Positions 53,938 through 63,240 of a stretch of DNA of 64,000 bases are shown piece after piece (the stretch's first letter is position 1; each line of letters begins with the position of its first letter). Under the pieces are notes generated by a model that made no database searches, was not told the DNA's origin, and saw only the letters and a list, made by a program, of their open reading frames with translations. The DNA is from an uncultured Lachnospiraceae bacterium. Its GTDB lineage: Bacteria > Bacillota > Clostridia > Lachnospirales > Lachnospiraceae. The position numbers and the translations under genes were made by a program. Location: assembly GCA_946549155.1 (NCBI GenBank), contig CAMNQN010000001.1:1-64000 (forward strand). Reading direction: 5' to 3'.

Positions 53938-56900
53938 TTATTTGGGGGTTGCTTTTCGTTGCTTTTCAGCCAGATCATAGAAACGTTTTGCCATTTTTGG
54001 TTGCGAACGAGCGGCGGATATAGGGATGGAACTGGTAAGGGTGTTTGCATTTTCTTTTTTTTCTAGGCGGTCAATCATCTGCGGGGTGATGGGAGGCGCA
54101 AATTCCCTTTGTTCTCCATAGCTCATAACGGCATCGTTCAAGGGACCTAAGCAGTTGACAAATATTTTGTCAGTTTGATGCTCTTCGTAATATCGAAGGC
54201 TGAAATTATACAGATCCTGATTTGTTCTTGCCCGGTCTATCAGTGGTATTTGAGTATAGCGTTCGGCAAACAGTGGCAGACATTTTTCCAGTGCTTCATG
54301 CAGCTCCATATCACATTCTGCGGGAAGGATAAGGGGAGCTACATGGTCTCCTTCCAGTTGATATTCCTGAATACTGCGATAGGGAATATTGGCAAAAATA
54401 GCTTCCGCAAAAAGCAGGCTGGTGGTATTAGGGCTAAAATTATACCGCACAGAGTGTCCCTGGGTAGGGTATACAGAGCGGGCATAGTAGAACGGAACAT
54501 CAAATTCTTCCCTGCAAAGATGGTGAAGCAGGCGAACAAAGCAATCCTGGGTATATCCGCGCCCCCAATATTCAATAAATGCGTAGGGTTCGGAAAAATC
54601 AATTTCTTGAAGGAAGTATTTTTCTACCAGTTTTCGTTTTTTAGCTCCGTAGTCTAATAGGTATTCCCGATAAGATGAGGAAGCCTTGACGGTGGAGAGG
54701 ATAGTTTTCCGAAGCGCTGGGGTGATATACTTTGTGGTTTTAACTTTGCCAAGCTCCGGAAAAAGGGTATCAAATTGTTGGTCGGTTATAAAAAGGGCTT
54801 TTAGCAAATTTTCATAGGAACTTACCTGTGCTAGATTGCCAAAACTATAGAAAAATTCTTCGTCCATTGCTTCAACAAAGGATGGAATCCTCCAGGCAGC
54901 CCGAGAGCCATAAATATATTTAGTTTTCAGGTTCAGATGCTCCTCCTCAATGATTCTGTCAGCGATCCTTTTCAAGTGGTGACCATCCCGGGAAATAAAA
55001 TAAACGCATTTTGTCCCCTGCTCTATAGCATGGTGAATGGCCCAATGTATATAGGGAACAAAATACAGGGACACATAGGCGTAAGCGTAATATTCCTTTT
55101 CGGAAGGGTTGGTGCAACGAAAATGGGCCATCTGTGCGGCAAGGAGGAACCCATCGTAAGTGCCGATGGTTTTGACCAAGAAGGTCTCATATTCATTAAA
55201 GTCAGGGGTAGTCACAGGTACAGGGCAAATTCCCAGCTTTTGAGGACTGATGCTGTCAGCTAATGGGTTGTCGCCGTGATGGAACCAGATCTTATATCGA
55301 TAATCATCTAGTTGATTAAAAGCTTCCAAAAACAACTTGCGGGTAGTTTTCTGTACACCTAGATCGCTGGACAGGAAAAGCGGCAATTCTGCCAACAGAG
55401 GGCAGGCTTTTTTAAGCAGTTTCTGGATGAAGCTCTTGGGAAGATACATATCGCTGATTAACAGTACCGTTTCACCCTTTTCCGTCAGTTCTCTTACTTG
55501 GCGTATTTGTTCTTCAATGGGAATGCAGTTTTCGTATTCTGCCTCCAGTTCCCAGTCCATAAGTGTTTTTATTTGTTGTTCGGACAGATGGTAAAGCTCT
55601 GCCATCCGGTCGAAAATTTCGGAAAAAGAGATTTCACGCCAGGTGCTTTTGCGCACAAGTAAGGTTTTTCGATAATATTCTCGCACATTTTCTTCGCAGT
55701 ACTGGCGAATGGCCGGGTAATCGGTGGTGAGTTGATCCGGAAAATTTATTTCCGAATGTTCCATCTTATATTTCACATAGAAAAAAATACCCTCCGGTTT
55801 TAGAACCTTTCGCGCAATCAGTGTGTCAAATAAGTCGAAGGAGTGGAGGACAGGCAGCTTCAAATCAGCTCTCGGCTGGAATTGCAAAGTTTTGTTGACA
55901 ATGGTTTCCATGGTTGCTTCCCCGGAATACTGCCAGAATAGCTGATAGATTCGTTCGTAATCGTTTATATCGTCTTTTTCGTAAAATGTCAATGCGGATA
56001 AAAGCTGATCGAAGCTGTCGCATAAGGTTCCACAGGTCATTTCTTTTAGATCAAATACCATATCTCTTAAGGTATCTTTTTCTCCATAATCGAAGAAATA
56101 GCGGATAAAATGAGGAACGCCACCTGCCATCATATCGTAAAAAATGGAAGAATAATCGATGATTCCTAGATCAATCTGATTGAATATTTCATAAAAATCC
56201 AGTCGGTTGTCCCAGAAAAGAATCCGAGGGCAGTCTTTGTATTTCTGATACAGTCTTTGGTAGTGTGCATCTTTTTCCATTTGGGGGTGAATTTTGATAA
56301 TTAAAAGCAGATTTTGCTGACAGAGCGTTGCTGTGAGCCGTTCAAAATCAGGTATTGCGTTGGTCCAGAAATCATAGTCCGGATTGTCACGGTAGGTGGG
56401 AACATAGGCGGCGATTTTGGTGTTGGAGGGCAGATGTTTCCAGGCCAGAATATTGTGATCAAAGGTGGATACCTTTTCGTAATAATTCTGATAGACGCAG
56501 CGGGGATATCCGGCACGAATCAGGTGGGACTCTGATAAACAGCACTGTTTCATGAAATGTTCTTCCATCAGAGGAGAGGATACAAGAAACAGCATGTTTT
56601 TCTGATAATATTCACTGTTTTTAATAAATTTTTTTGCAATACGTTCCGCCAGAAATCCGTAAGACACTTTTTTTTCTACCGTTTTGCAGCCTACGCCATG
56701 ATAGAGATTAAGCATAATTGTGTTTTGCATATGTGTTGGAATTATTTCTTTTAGCTGTTCTACAACAAATACACCGGTTTTTTGCTGGAGAAGATGAGAA
56801 CCTCTTTCATTGAAGGTGTAGGCCCGGTAGCCTAATGCGCGGATTGTATTTACTGTGTCCTGTTCGTTGCAGATCCAATAGGCATAGATGTCGGGACGGT

Positions 56901-57147
56901 ATTTTGTGATATAGAGAAATAACCATTTGGGATTTCCGGTAAAGGTTTCGCCGGCGTTAAAAGCCCAGATGTGTTTTCTATCGATATTGGATGGAAGCTT
57001 GAACTTCCACTTTACGGTGCTGCGGTAAATGGAGTATAAAGGAGTTTTTCTAATACTTTTTTTTAATGAATCCCGCATAATTCTGGTGCTACAATAAACG
57101 GCGTATAAAGGAGTTTTTTTAATAATTTTTTTTAATGAATTTAACAT
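53938..57147 (-). CDS. CDP-glycerol phosphotransferase / HAD-like (COG5610-type) fusion
   Basis: A 1069-residue protein, the only minus-strand gene of the polymer locus. Two tandem 23-residue repeats with LKKxIxKTPLY open it (1-46). Residues 55-420 are a phosphotransferase-family domain: NLYHGVGCKT, AYVPTYRDNPDYDFW, IKIHPQM and IIDYSSIFYDMMAGG. Residues 430-1000 are a HAD-type region: SFDLFDTLI with the two Asp of the D-x-x-x-D box at 438 and 441, and VLLISDMYLPK and YFISRDGHHLKRIA later. Together these suggest transfer plus a phosphatase-like step on a polymer. GGGAGG precedes the ATG. Such HAD parts are seen in other surface loci, but the role is unknown. Confidence 0.8.
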   Translation of the reverse strand: MLNSLKKIIKKTPLYAVYCSTRIMRDSLKKSIRKTPLYSIYRSTVKWKFKLPSNIDRKHIWAFNAGETFTGNPKWLFLYITKYRPDIYAYWICNEQDTVNTIRALGYRAYTFNERGSHLLQQKTGVFVVEQLKEIIPTHMQNTIMLNLYHGVGCKTVEKKVSYGFLAERIAKKFIKNSEYYQKNMLFLVSSPLMEEHFMKQCCLSESHLIRAGYPRCVYQNYYEKVSTFDHNILAWKHLPSNTKIAAYVPTYRDNPDYDFWTNAIPDFERLTATLCQQNLLLIIKIHPQMEKDAHYQRLYQKYKDCPRILFWDNRLDFYEIFNQIDLGIIDYSSIFYDMMAGGVPHFIRYFFDYGEKDTLRDMVFDLKEMTCGTLCDSFDQLLSALTFYEKDDINDYERIYQLFWQYSGEATMETIVNKTLQFQPRADLKLPVLHSFDLFDTLIARKVLKPEGIFFYVKYKMEHSEINFPDQLTTDYPAIRQYCEENVREYYRKTLLVRKSTWREISFSEIFDRMAELYHLSEQQIKTLMDWELEAEYENCIPIEEQIRQVRELTEKGETVLLISDMYLPKSFIQKLLKKACPLLAELPLFLSSDLGVQKTTRKLFLEAFNQLDDYRYKIWFHHGDNPLADSISPQKLGICPVPVTTPDFNEYETFLVKTIGTYDGFLLAAQMAHFRCTNPSEKEYYAYAYVSLYFVPYIHWAIHHAIEQGTKCVYFISRDGHHLKRIADRIIEEEHLNLKTKYIYGSRAAWRIPSFVEAMDEEFFYSFGNLAQVSSYENLLKALFITDQQFDTLFPELGKVKTTKYITPALRKTILSTVKASSSYREYLLDYGAKKRKLVEKYFLQEIDFSEPYAFIEYWGRGYTQDCFVRLLHHLCREEFDVPFYYARSVYPTQGHSVRYNFSPNTTSLLFAEAIFANIPYRSIQEYQLEGDHVAPLILPAECDMELHEALEKCLPLFAERYTQIPLIDRARTNQDLYNFSLRYYEEHQTDKIFVNCLGPLNDAVMSYGEQREFAPPITPQMIDRLEKKENANTLTSSIPISAARSQPKMAKRFYDLAEKQRKATPK
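57016..57147 (-). repeat. 69-base tandem duplication at the start of the minus-strand fusion gene
   Basis: Two copies (57085-57147, covering the start codon, and 57016-57084) with some differences encode 23 residues each, both with the LKKxIxKTPLY pattern. The differences show that the duplication is not recent. Confidence 0.8.
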
Positions 57148-57227
57148 AAAATCCTCCCGGATGGATAAAATAAATGCATTGCGGCTCTGTAGAATATAAC
57201 AGAATAAAAGAGAGCCGTTACGGGGAA

Positions 57228-57256
57228 ATTATAAGGGAGATTTTAGAAAAAGTCAA
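57228..57256 (-). promoter_or_regulatory. sigma-A promoter for the minus-strand fusion gene
   Basis: On the minus strand TTGACT (57256-57251) and TATAAT (57233-57228) are 17 bases apart, almost perfect consensus. A hairpin (57211-57217 with 57182-57188) would lie near the 5' end of the transcript. Confidence 0.8.
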
Positions 57257-57278
57257 CTGTGCGGGAAGATTCAGGGGA

Positions 57279-57306
57279 TTGCAAAATCTGCCGGATTTGG
57301 TATGAT
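57279..57306 (+). promoter_or_regulatory. extended -10 promoter for the 57409 operon
   Basis: TTGCAA (57279-57284) and TATGAT (57301-57306) are 16 bases apart, with a TGG just before the -10 box (extended -10). It faces away from the minus-strand promoter 22 bases to the left. Confidence 0.7.
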
Positions 57307-57408
57307 AGGAAGAGTATTTTATTTTGTGAAGAGAGGTCTGCGGTTTGCCGTATCCTTGCGGAAGCTGCCCTTGGGTGCAAAGCGCAGATATCGGGAGGGG
57401 CGGACGGA

Positions 57409-58647
57409 ATGAGGGGAAAGTGGAGACTGCGTCAAATGATTGGAGACCTGTACCGGATGGGAACGCTCCATATGCTTTATCCATTTCTGTACAGAATCTA
57501 TGCGGGAAAACCGGTGGATGAGAACAAGGTGGTCTTTCTTGAGGTACGCCAGCCGGAGCTGTCGGACAATTTCCGCCTGCTTTTCCAGCGGCTTTCCCGG
57601 GAGCCCTATCACCTGCATATGAGCTATTTGGGTGAGGGGCGGGAGGGCTATGGCAGGACGGTCAAAAACTGCCTTGGCGCTTTGCGGGAGGTGGCTGACG
57701 CCAGATATGTGTTTGTGAATGAATCCTCCTATTTTACCGGGTGTCTGCCGCTGCGAAAGGAGACGGAGCTGATTCAGACCTGGCATGCCTGCGGAGCCTT
57801 TAAGAGATTCGGCTACAGCACGGCGGAAAAGAAGTTTGGCTCAGGCAGGAAGCGTCTGGATCGGTTTCCGCTGCACAGAAATTATTCTTATGTGACGGTG
57901 AGCAGCCCGGAGGTGGTCTGGGCCTATGCGGAAGCCTTTCATATGGAGGGTCAGCAGGATCAGATTCTGCCGCTGGGAATCAGCCGGACAGACTGTTTTT
58001 TTCAGCCGGAGCAGTTGAACGCGGCCCAGGAAAAGCTGGAGCAGGTGCTGGGTGCGGCGGGCATGGATGGTGCACCGGGGGAATTAAGAGGTCATGGCAG
58101 GAAGAAAATTGTCCTGTACGCCCCCACCTTTCGGGGAAAGGTGGCCGATGCAAGGTCCCCGGAGGTGCTGGATTTTGAAAAACTGCACAGCGCGCTGGGG
58201 GAGGATTATATTTTTCTGTGCAAACACCATCCCTTTGTAAAGAAGCGGCCGGCGATTCCGGAAACGTGCAGGGGATATGCGCTGGATGTGACGGAGCTGA
58301 TGGAGATTGAAGAGCTTTTGATGGTCAGTGATATTTGTATTTCGGATTATTCCTCCCTGGTATTTGAGTATTCGCTGTTTGAGCGGCCCATGATTTTTCT
58401 GGCTTACGATCTGGAGGAGTATTATGATTGGAGAGGTTTTTACTATCCCTATGAGGAGATGGCTCCGGGGCCGGTGGTGCGGACCACGGAAGAGGTGATC
58501 GAATGCCTGAAGGAGCCGGAACAATGGTTTGATCCCCAACGGGTGCGGGCGTTCCGGGAAAAATTTATGAGCGGCTGCGATGGACAGGCGACGGAGCGCT
58601 TGGTACAATTAATGAAAAACGCGGCGGTAAAAAAACATGGAGAATGA
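57409..58647 (+). CDS. CDP-glycerol/ribitol phosphotransferase family protein
   Basis: A 412-residue TagB/TarL-like protein: TWHACGAFKRFGYSTAEKK, GISRTDCFF, LYAPTFRGKVADARSPE, CKHHPFVK and DYSSLVFEYSLFERPM. I start at ATG 57409, which has GGGAGGGG eight bases upstream; the open frame back to 57259 runs through the promoter and is not coding. It is closely related to the next gene product and the pair probably act in the same chain. Base composition is G+C-rich. Confidence 0.9.
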   Translation: MRGKWRLRQMIGDLYRMGTLHMLYPFLYRIYAGKPVDENKVVFLEVRQPELSDNFRLLFQRLSREPYHLHMSYLGEGREGYGRTVKNCLGALREVADARYVFVNESSYFTGCLPLRKETELIQTWHACGAFKRFGYSTAEKKFGSGRKRLDRFPLHRNYSYVTVSSPEVVWAYAEAFHMEGQQDQILPLGISRTDCFFQPEQLNAAQEKLEQVLGAAGMDGAPGELRGHGRKKIVLYAPTFRGKVADARSPEVLDFEKLHSALGEDYIFLCKHHPFVKKRPAIPETCRGYALDVTELMEIEELLMVSDICISDYSSLVFEYSLFERPMIFLAYDLEEYYDWRGFYYPYEEMAPGPVVRTTEEVIECLKEPEQWFDPQRVRAFREKFMSGCDGQATERLVQLMKNAAVKKHGE

Positions 58648-58649
58648 AT

Positions 58650-59927
58650 ATGAGTAAAATAAAAGAAATGTTGAAGAAAACCCCGTTAAGGCAGCTTTGG
58701 TGGAAGCTCTGGAAGTTTCCGCCGTTGAAAGCGCTGCGAAAATACCGGGGAGAAAAAAAGAGAGATCAGCTTTTGTTTCATACGTTCCCGAAGGCGTATG
58801 ATTCCCACAGGACGGAACCATTGGATGAACGGAAGGTGATCTTTATTGAACTGAGCCTTCCGGCTCTCAGCAATAGTTTTCGTGTACTTTATGATGAGCT
58901 GGAGCAGAACTATGATTTTGATCTTCATGTCTATCTTCTGAGAAAGAATTTTGTCTCGGCGAGGGAATATATCCGTCGGTGTAAGGAGCTGCTGAAGGAT
59001 GCAGCCACAGCGAAATATATTTTTGTGGCCGAAGCGTCGGAAGTTTTGAGCTGTCTGGATATGCGCCCGGAGACGGTGGTTACTCAGCTGTGGCATGCCT
59101 GCGGTGCTTTTAAAAAGTTTGGAGAGAGTACGGCGAATCTGATTTTTGGCTATAACGCGGAGCAGTACGCAAGACATCCCATGTACCGGAATTATACTCA
59201 TGTGACCGTGAGCAGTCCGGAGATTGTCTGGGCTTATGCGGAGGCCATGAACTTAAAGGGAAAAGAGGAGATCGTTAAGCCGGTGGGAGTCAGCAGGACG
59301 GATGTCTTTTTCCGGGAGCAGACGATTCAGGAGGCTTTTGGTCATTTATACGAAAAATTTCCGACGGCAAAGGGAAAGAAGATTATTCTGTTTGCCCCTA
59401 CCTTCCGGGGAAGGGTAGCCAGGGCGGCTACTCCGGACTGCTTTGACTTTGAAGCGTTTTACCGGGCCTTTGGAGAGGAGTATGTGGTGGTTACCAAGCA
59501 TCATCCGCTGGTAAGGGAGCTGCCGCAGATTCCGGAGGAGCTGGAGGGCTCTTTTGTGTATGATGCGACGAAAACCATGACCATTGAGGATTTGCTCTGT
59601 GTCAGCGATATCTGCATTTCCGATTATTCGTCCCTGATATTTGAGTATTCGCTGTTTGAGCGTCCGATGCTGTTTTTCGCCTACGATCTGGAGGAGTATT
59701 TTGACTGGCGGGGCTTTTATTATCCTTATGACGAGCTGACCCCGGGGCCGGTGTGCAGGACCAATGAGGAGATGATTGATTATATCCGGCATTTGGATGA
59801 GCGCTTTGATAAACAGCGGGTGATCGATTTCAAAAACAAGTTTATGGGCGCCTGCGATGGACATGCCACCGAGAGAATCCTGGAGCTGGTTTTTGGAAAG
59901 GACGAACTGAAAAAATACAGAAAATAA
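58650..59927 (+). CDS. CDP-glycerol/ribitol phosphotransferase family protein
   Basis: A 425-residue relative of the previous product, with LWHACGAFKKFGESTANL, GVSRTDVFF, FAPTFRGRVARAATPD, TKHHPLVREL and DYSSLIFEYSLFERPM. The N-terminus (KIKEMLKKTPLRQLWWKLW) is basic and amphipathic and recalls the LKKxIxKTPLY repeats of the minus-strand fusion. ATG 58650 is preferred because GGAG lies at the right distance; ATG 58644 overlaps the previous stop. No terminator with a clear T-run was seen in 59928-60046. Confidence 0.9.
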   Translation: MSKIKEMLKKTPLRQLWWKLWKFPPLKALRKYRGEKKRDQLLFHTFPKAYDSHRTEPLDERKVIFIELSLPALSNSFRVLYDELEQNYDFDLHVYLLRKNFVSAREYIRRCKELLKDAATAKYIFVAEASEVLSCLDMRPETVVTQLWHACGAFKKFGESTANLIFGYNAEQYARHPMYRNYTHVTVSSPEIVWAYAEAMNLKGKEEIVKPVGVSRTDVFFREQTIQEAFGHLYEKFPTAKGKKIILFAPTFRGRVARAATPDCFDFEAFYRAFGEEYVVVTKHHPLVRELPQIPEELEGSFVYDATKTMTIEDLLCVSDICISDYSSLIFEYSLFERPMLFFAYDLEEYFDWRGFYYPYDELTPGPVCRTNEEMIDYIRHLDERFDKQRVIDFKNKFMGACDGHATERILELVFGKDELKKYRK

Positions 59928-60046
59928 GGGCCGCGCCGGATAGCGGCGCAGGGGGCAGGAAGCGTGAAAGCTCCCTGGATTCAAGGTTCTAAGGATTTCC
60001 CTCTTTCACATAAACTGTAAAAAGGTTTGTGCGGAAGAGGGTTTTT

Positions 60047-60361
60047 ATGTCAGAAAACCGCGTACATAAAATAGTGAAAATTTTGATGGTGGCTGTGATT
60101 TTGCTGCTGGCCTATTTCCTGCCGGGAATCTGTGCCAGAAGGATGGGAGGGGAGGAGAGCGTCCGGGGAAATCGGGAGGAAATATTGGAAAAGGGTGAGC
60201 AGAAGGACACCGGGACTATCACAGAGGGTGAGACGGGGATACAGGGAACGGGTGACCAGGAAAATGATCCGCAAAGGAAGAATCCGGGCGGGGAAGGGAA
60301 GGGGCAGCAGCCCGGGGGCGGTGCGCTCATTGTACTTGATCCGGGGCACGGCGGATTGTAG
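60047..60361 (+). pseudogene. 5' remnant of an N-acetylmuramoyl-L-alanine amidase gene
   Basis: A 104-codon frame with a membrane segment (about 12-30), a low-complexity G/E/Q-rich linker, and then IVLDPGHGG, the very first motif of the Amidase_3 (CwlD/LytC) catalytic domain, followed at once by a stop. The catalytic domain is absent in all frames downstream. The gene has therefore lost its 3' part by deletion at the border of the locus. GAAGAGGG precedes the ATG. Confidence 0.75.
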
Positions 60362-60387
60362 GAGCGCAGTTTTTTTGATCGTGAAAA

Positions 60388-60463
60388 GCTGCCGCGGAGC
60401 TGCGGCGAGATGGCAGGGGAGCGTTACGGATATCCTGTCATTTTGCCACAGCTCCGGCGGCAG
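60388..60463. terminator. large bidirectional hairpin between amidase remnant and cytX
   Basis: Arms at 60389-60402 and 60449-60463 pair over 14 bases with one bulge, and the enclosed part can form a second stem. TTTATTTATTT follows on the plus strand and CTTTTC on the minus strand, just past the cytX stop. Confidence 0.6.
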
Positions 60464-60468
60464 TTTAT

Positions 60469-61632
60469 TTATTTGTCTCTAAGCTTTCCGGCTGCAACGC
60501 AGATTATAATCGTGATAAGCATATCCGGCAAAGTATTGCCGACAACAATATCCACCCGCATCAATAACCGGTAAAGGCCAAAGCCGATGAGCCAGATGAT
60601 CAGATTTTGGATATGGAACGGTTCGGCTTCCTTGTTTTGCTTCAGAATGAAAAAGTCCGCAATCTGTATGGCGATCATCGGTGCAAATACCGAACCGATA
60701 AAGTACAGAAAGTCGGTGATATCGGTGAGGGGCAGGGAAATTGCTCCTGCGGCGCCGATTACAGTTACAGCTACGGCAACCCATTTTCCGCGAAGCTTCG
60801 ATGACAGGGATTCGCTGGAGACACCGGCGGAGTAGGCATCAAGGAAGGTGGTGGTAACAGTAGAAAATACGATAATCAGAAGCCCGGCGATACCAAGCCC
60901 CGCTTTTACCATAATCCGGGCAATGTCAGATTCTCCGGTGAAGATAGCGGCCCCCATACCGATCACATACATCCAACAGCTGACGATTCCGTAGGTGACT
61001 GCGCTGACAGCGGTAGCCCTGACGGGTTTCGCGGCTTCTCTTGTGTAGTCGCTGATCAAAGGGAGCCAGGACAGCGGCATTGCAACGGACAGCTCCACAG
61101 CTGCGCCGAAGGTCATGCCTTCCCCGCCGATATTCTGCACTGTCCCCTTCCCAAAGATCACAAAGCTGAGAAGAATCGTCAGAATAAACAGTGCCGTCAT
61201 TGCAACCGTATTTATTTTGCCAAGGTTCTGGATGCCGATCATGATCCAGAGTATGATGAAAGCTCCGATTACGATACACCAAATCCAATTTTCGGTATCA
61301 AAGATCCCGTTTACCGCAAGGGCTCCGTCGTAGATCATAATAGCTGTCCAGCCAACAAGCTGAATGATATTCAGCACGGAGAAAAATAAAGCCCCTTTGC
61401 TGCCGAAGCTCATCTTGGCAGTCTCCATCGCACTTTTGCGCACCTTGCCGCCGATAAGCCCTGCCAGGAAAAGCATGGTGCATCCAATGATATGTCCCAT
61501 TAGTATGGCCAGCAGACCTTTGGCGAAGCCGAGAGGCGCGAAATAGGTACCGGTCAGAATCTCCGCAATGGAAACTGCGGCGCCAAACCAGATGAGTCCG
61601 TTTTCAAATACAGAAGTGCGTTTTTCTTCCAT
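60469..61632 (-). CDS. cytX: putative hydroxymethylpyrimidine transporter CytX
   Basis: A 387-residue membrane protein of the NCS1 nucleobase transporter family, with about twelve helices. The start GLIWFGAAVSIAEILTGTYFAPLGFAKG is typical of CytX, a transporter often encoded in thiamine operons and TPP-riboswitch regulons. A perfect AAGGAGG precedes the ATG at 61632, and thiD ends two bases before it, so the genes are one operon. It would take up the HMP precursor for ThiD. Confidence 0.9.
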   Translation of the reverse strand: MEEKRTSVFENGLIWFGAAVSIAEILTGTYFAPLGFAKGLLAILMGHIIGCTMLFLAGLIGGKVRKSAMETAKMSFGSKGALFFSVLNIIQLVGWTAIMIYDGALAVNGIFDTENWIWCIVIGAFIILWIMIGIQNLGKINTVAMTALFILTILLSFVIFGKGTVQNIGGEGMTFGAAVELSVAMPLSWLPLISDYTREAAKPVRATAVSAVTYGIVSCWMYVIGMGAAIFTGESDIARIMVKAGLGIAGLLIIVFSTVTTTFLDAYSAGVSSESLSSKLRGKWVAVAVTVIGAAGAISLPLTDITDFLYFIGSVFAPMIAIQIADFFILKQNKEAEPFHIQNLIIWLIGFGLYRLLMRVDIVVGNTLPDMLITIIICVAAGKLRDK

Positions 61633-61633
61633 T

Positions 61634-62446
61634 TTACTTCGCCTCCTTTGCATAGTTACCCTGCAGGCCAAAATTGTGCATCATAGGACCGGAGCCCTGG
61701 CCTAAATCAAGCTGTGCGGCAAGCGCATCGGAGATATACTCCTTAGCCAGCCGGACAGACACAGCGAGCTCATAGCCCTTGGCAAAGTTGGAGGCAATGG
61801 CAGAGGAAAGCGTGCATCCGGTACCGTGGGTGTTGGGGTTCTGGATTCGTTTGCCTTCAAACCATAGGGATTCCCCGTTGTCATACAATAAGTCGTTGGC
61901 ATCGTTTACACGGTGACCGCCTTTGAGAAGAACGGCACAGCCGTAGGTATCTCCGATGAATTTTGCTGCCAAAAGCATATCCTCTTTGCTTTCCACAGCC
62001 ATTCCCGAAAGCACCTGTGCCTCAGGGATGTTCGGCGTAACCAGTGCTGCGATGGGCAAAAGCTCCCGGGTCAGGGTGTCTACCGCATCGGTTTTCATCA
62101 GGGAAGAACCGCTGGTTGCGACCATAACGGGATCTACCACCACATTTTCTGCCTTATAGTATCTGAGCCTATCTGAAATCACACAAATGAGTTCGGAGGA
62201 AGATACCATACCAATCTTGACTGCATCGGGGAAAATATCCTCAAATACCGCGTCAAGCTGCTGTTTTAAAAATTCAGGTGTGGCTTCCTGAATTGCTCTT
62301 ACGCCGGTTGTGTTCTGTGCCGTCAGCGCTGTGATTGCACTCATAGCATAAACACCATTCATCGTCATTGTTTTTAAATCTGCCTGAATACCGGCGCCTC
62401 CACTGCAGTCGCTTCCTGCAATGGTCAATGCTGTTCTCATTTTCAT
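61634..62446 (-). CDS. thiD: hydroxymethylpyrimidine/phosphomethylpyrimidine kinase
   Basis: A 270-residue ribokinase-family enzyme: ALTIAGSDCSGGAGIQADLK at the start, ALTAQNTTGV, VVDPVMVATSGSSL, VTPNIPEAQVLSG, LLKGGHR and NTHGTGCTLSSAIAS. It phosphorylates HMP twice to HMP-PP. I choose ATG 62446 with AAAGGAG upstream over the ATG at 62473. It follows thiE by about 150 bases; that gap holds short inverted repeats only. Confidence 0.95.
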   Translation of the reverse strand: MKMRTALTIAGSDCSGGAGIQADLKTMTMNGVYAMSAITALTAQNTTGVRAIQEATPEFLKQQLDAVFEDIFPDAVKIGMVSSSELICVISDRLRYYKAENVVVDPVMVATSGSSLMKTDAVDTLTRELLPIAALVTPNIPEAQVLSGMAVESKEDMLLAAKFIGDTYGCAVLLKGGHRVNDANDLLYDNGESLWFEGKRIQNPNTHGTGCTLSSAIASNFAKGYELAVSVRLAKEYISDALAAQLDLGQGSGPMMHNFGLQGNYAKEAK

Positions 62447-62595
62447 AAAAATACTCCTTTCGTTTTTCAGCATCGTTTTCTATAGCGGCATAAGGTGGTG
62501 CCCCCAATATACCGCCTGAAGCCTGCGGCTTATATGCCGTAAGCAAGCTTCCGAAATAAATTTGCCTGTGCGAAGGCCTCAGCCAAGCGTAAAGC

Positions 62596-63231
62596 TCAGC
62601 ATAGGCCAAGCTCCGCTGCTCTTGCTTTTAACTCGGCGGCTGCCCGCTTCGGATCGTCCGCCTTCATAATGGCGGACACTACGCAGATACCGGCAATGGG
62701 GATTCCTGCAAGAACATCGATATTCCCCTTGTTCAGTCCGCCGATGGCATTTGCCGGAATCGGAACCGCATTACAAATATCCCGAAGGGTATCCGTAGAG
62801 GTAAGGACGGTTTTCACTTTGGTTGTGGTGGGATAGATTGCTCCTACGCCGAGATAGTCCGCGCCCTGCTCATAGGCTTCCCTCGCCCAGGGAACGGTTT
62901 TTGCTGTTGCGCCAACGATCCTGTCATCGCCCATCAGTTTTCTGGCGGCTGCAACGGGCATATCGCTGGCTCCTACGTGAACCCCCTCCGCATCAATGGC
63001 AAGAGCGACGTCTACCCGGTCGTCAATGATAAGAGGAACATGGTAACGCTTTGCGATGGCGTGAACCTTTTGGGCAAGCTCGATATATTCTCTTGTGCTT
63101 TTTTCTTTTTCACGAAGCTGAAGAAGGGTTGCGCCGCCCTGCAGGGCCTGTTCCACACGGCGGAGAAATTCTTCCTCGCTGTAGTTCGTGCTGTCGGTTA
63201 TAAAGTATAAACTCGGGTCAAACTTTTTCAT
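62596..63231 (-). CDS. thiE: thiamine-phosphate synthase
   Basis: A 211-residue TIM-barrel enzyme joining HMP-PP and thiazole phosphate. Motifs are LYFITDS, GGATLLQLREK, LIIDDRVDVALAIDAEGVHVGASD, GVGAIYPTTTK and PIPANAIGGLN. GAGGAG lies before the ATG and overlaps the end of thiH. Length and motifs are normal. Confidence 0.95.
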   Translation of the reverse strand: MKKFDPSLYFITDSTNYSEEEFLRRVEQALQGGATLLQLREKEKSTREYIELAQKVHAIAKRYHVPLIIDDRVDVALAIDAEGVHVGASDMPVAAARKLMGDDRIVGATAKTVPWAREAYEQGADYLGVGAIYPTTTKVKTVLTSTDTLRDICNAVPIPANAIGGLNKGNIDVLAGIPIAGICVVSAIMKADDPKRAAAELKARAAELGLC

Positions 63232-63240
63232 TTTTTCTCC

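Noticed and set aside
57259..57408. In-frame upstream extension of the phosphotransferase at 57409
   Set aside because: It runs through the promoter and lacks a ribosome binding site; the ATG at 57409 has a strong one.
62474..62595. TPP riboswitch between thiE and thiD
   Set aside because: Short inverted repeats exist, but the conserved CUGAGA and ACCUGA cores of the THI element are not seen; a riboswitch is more likely upstream of thiH or further, outside the window.
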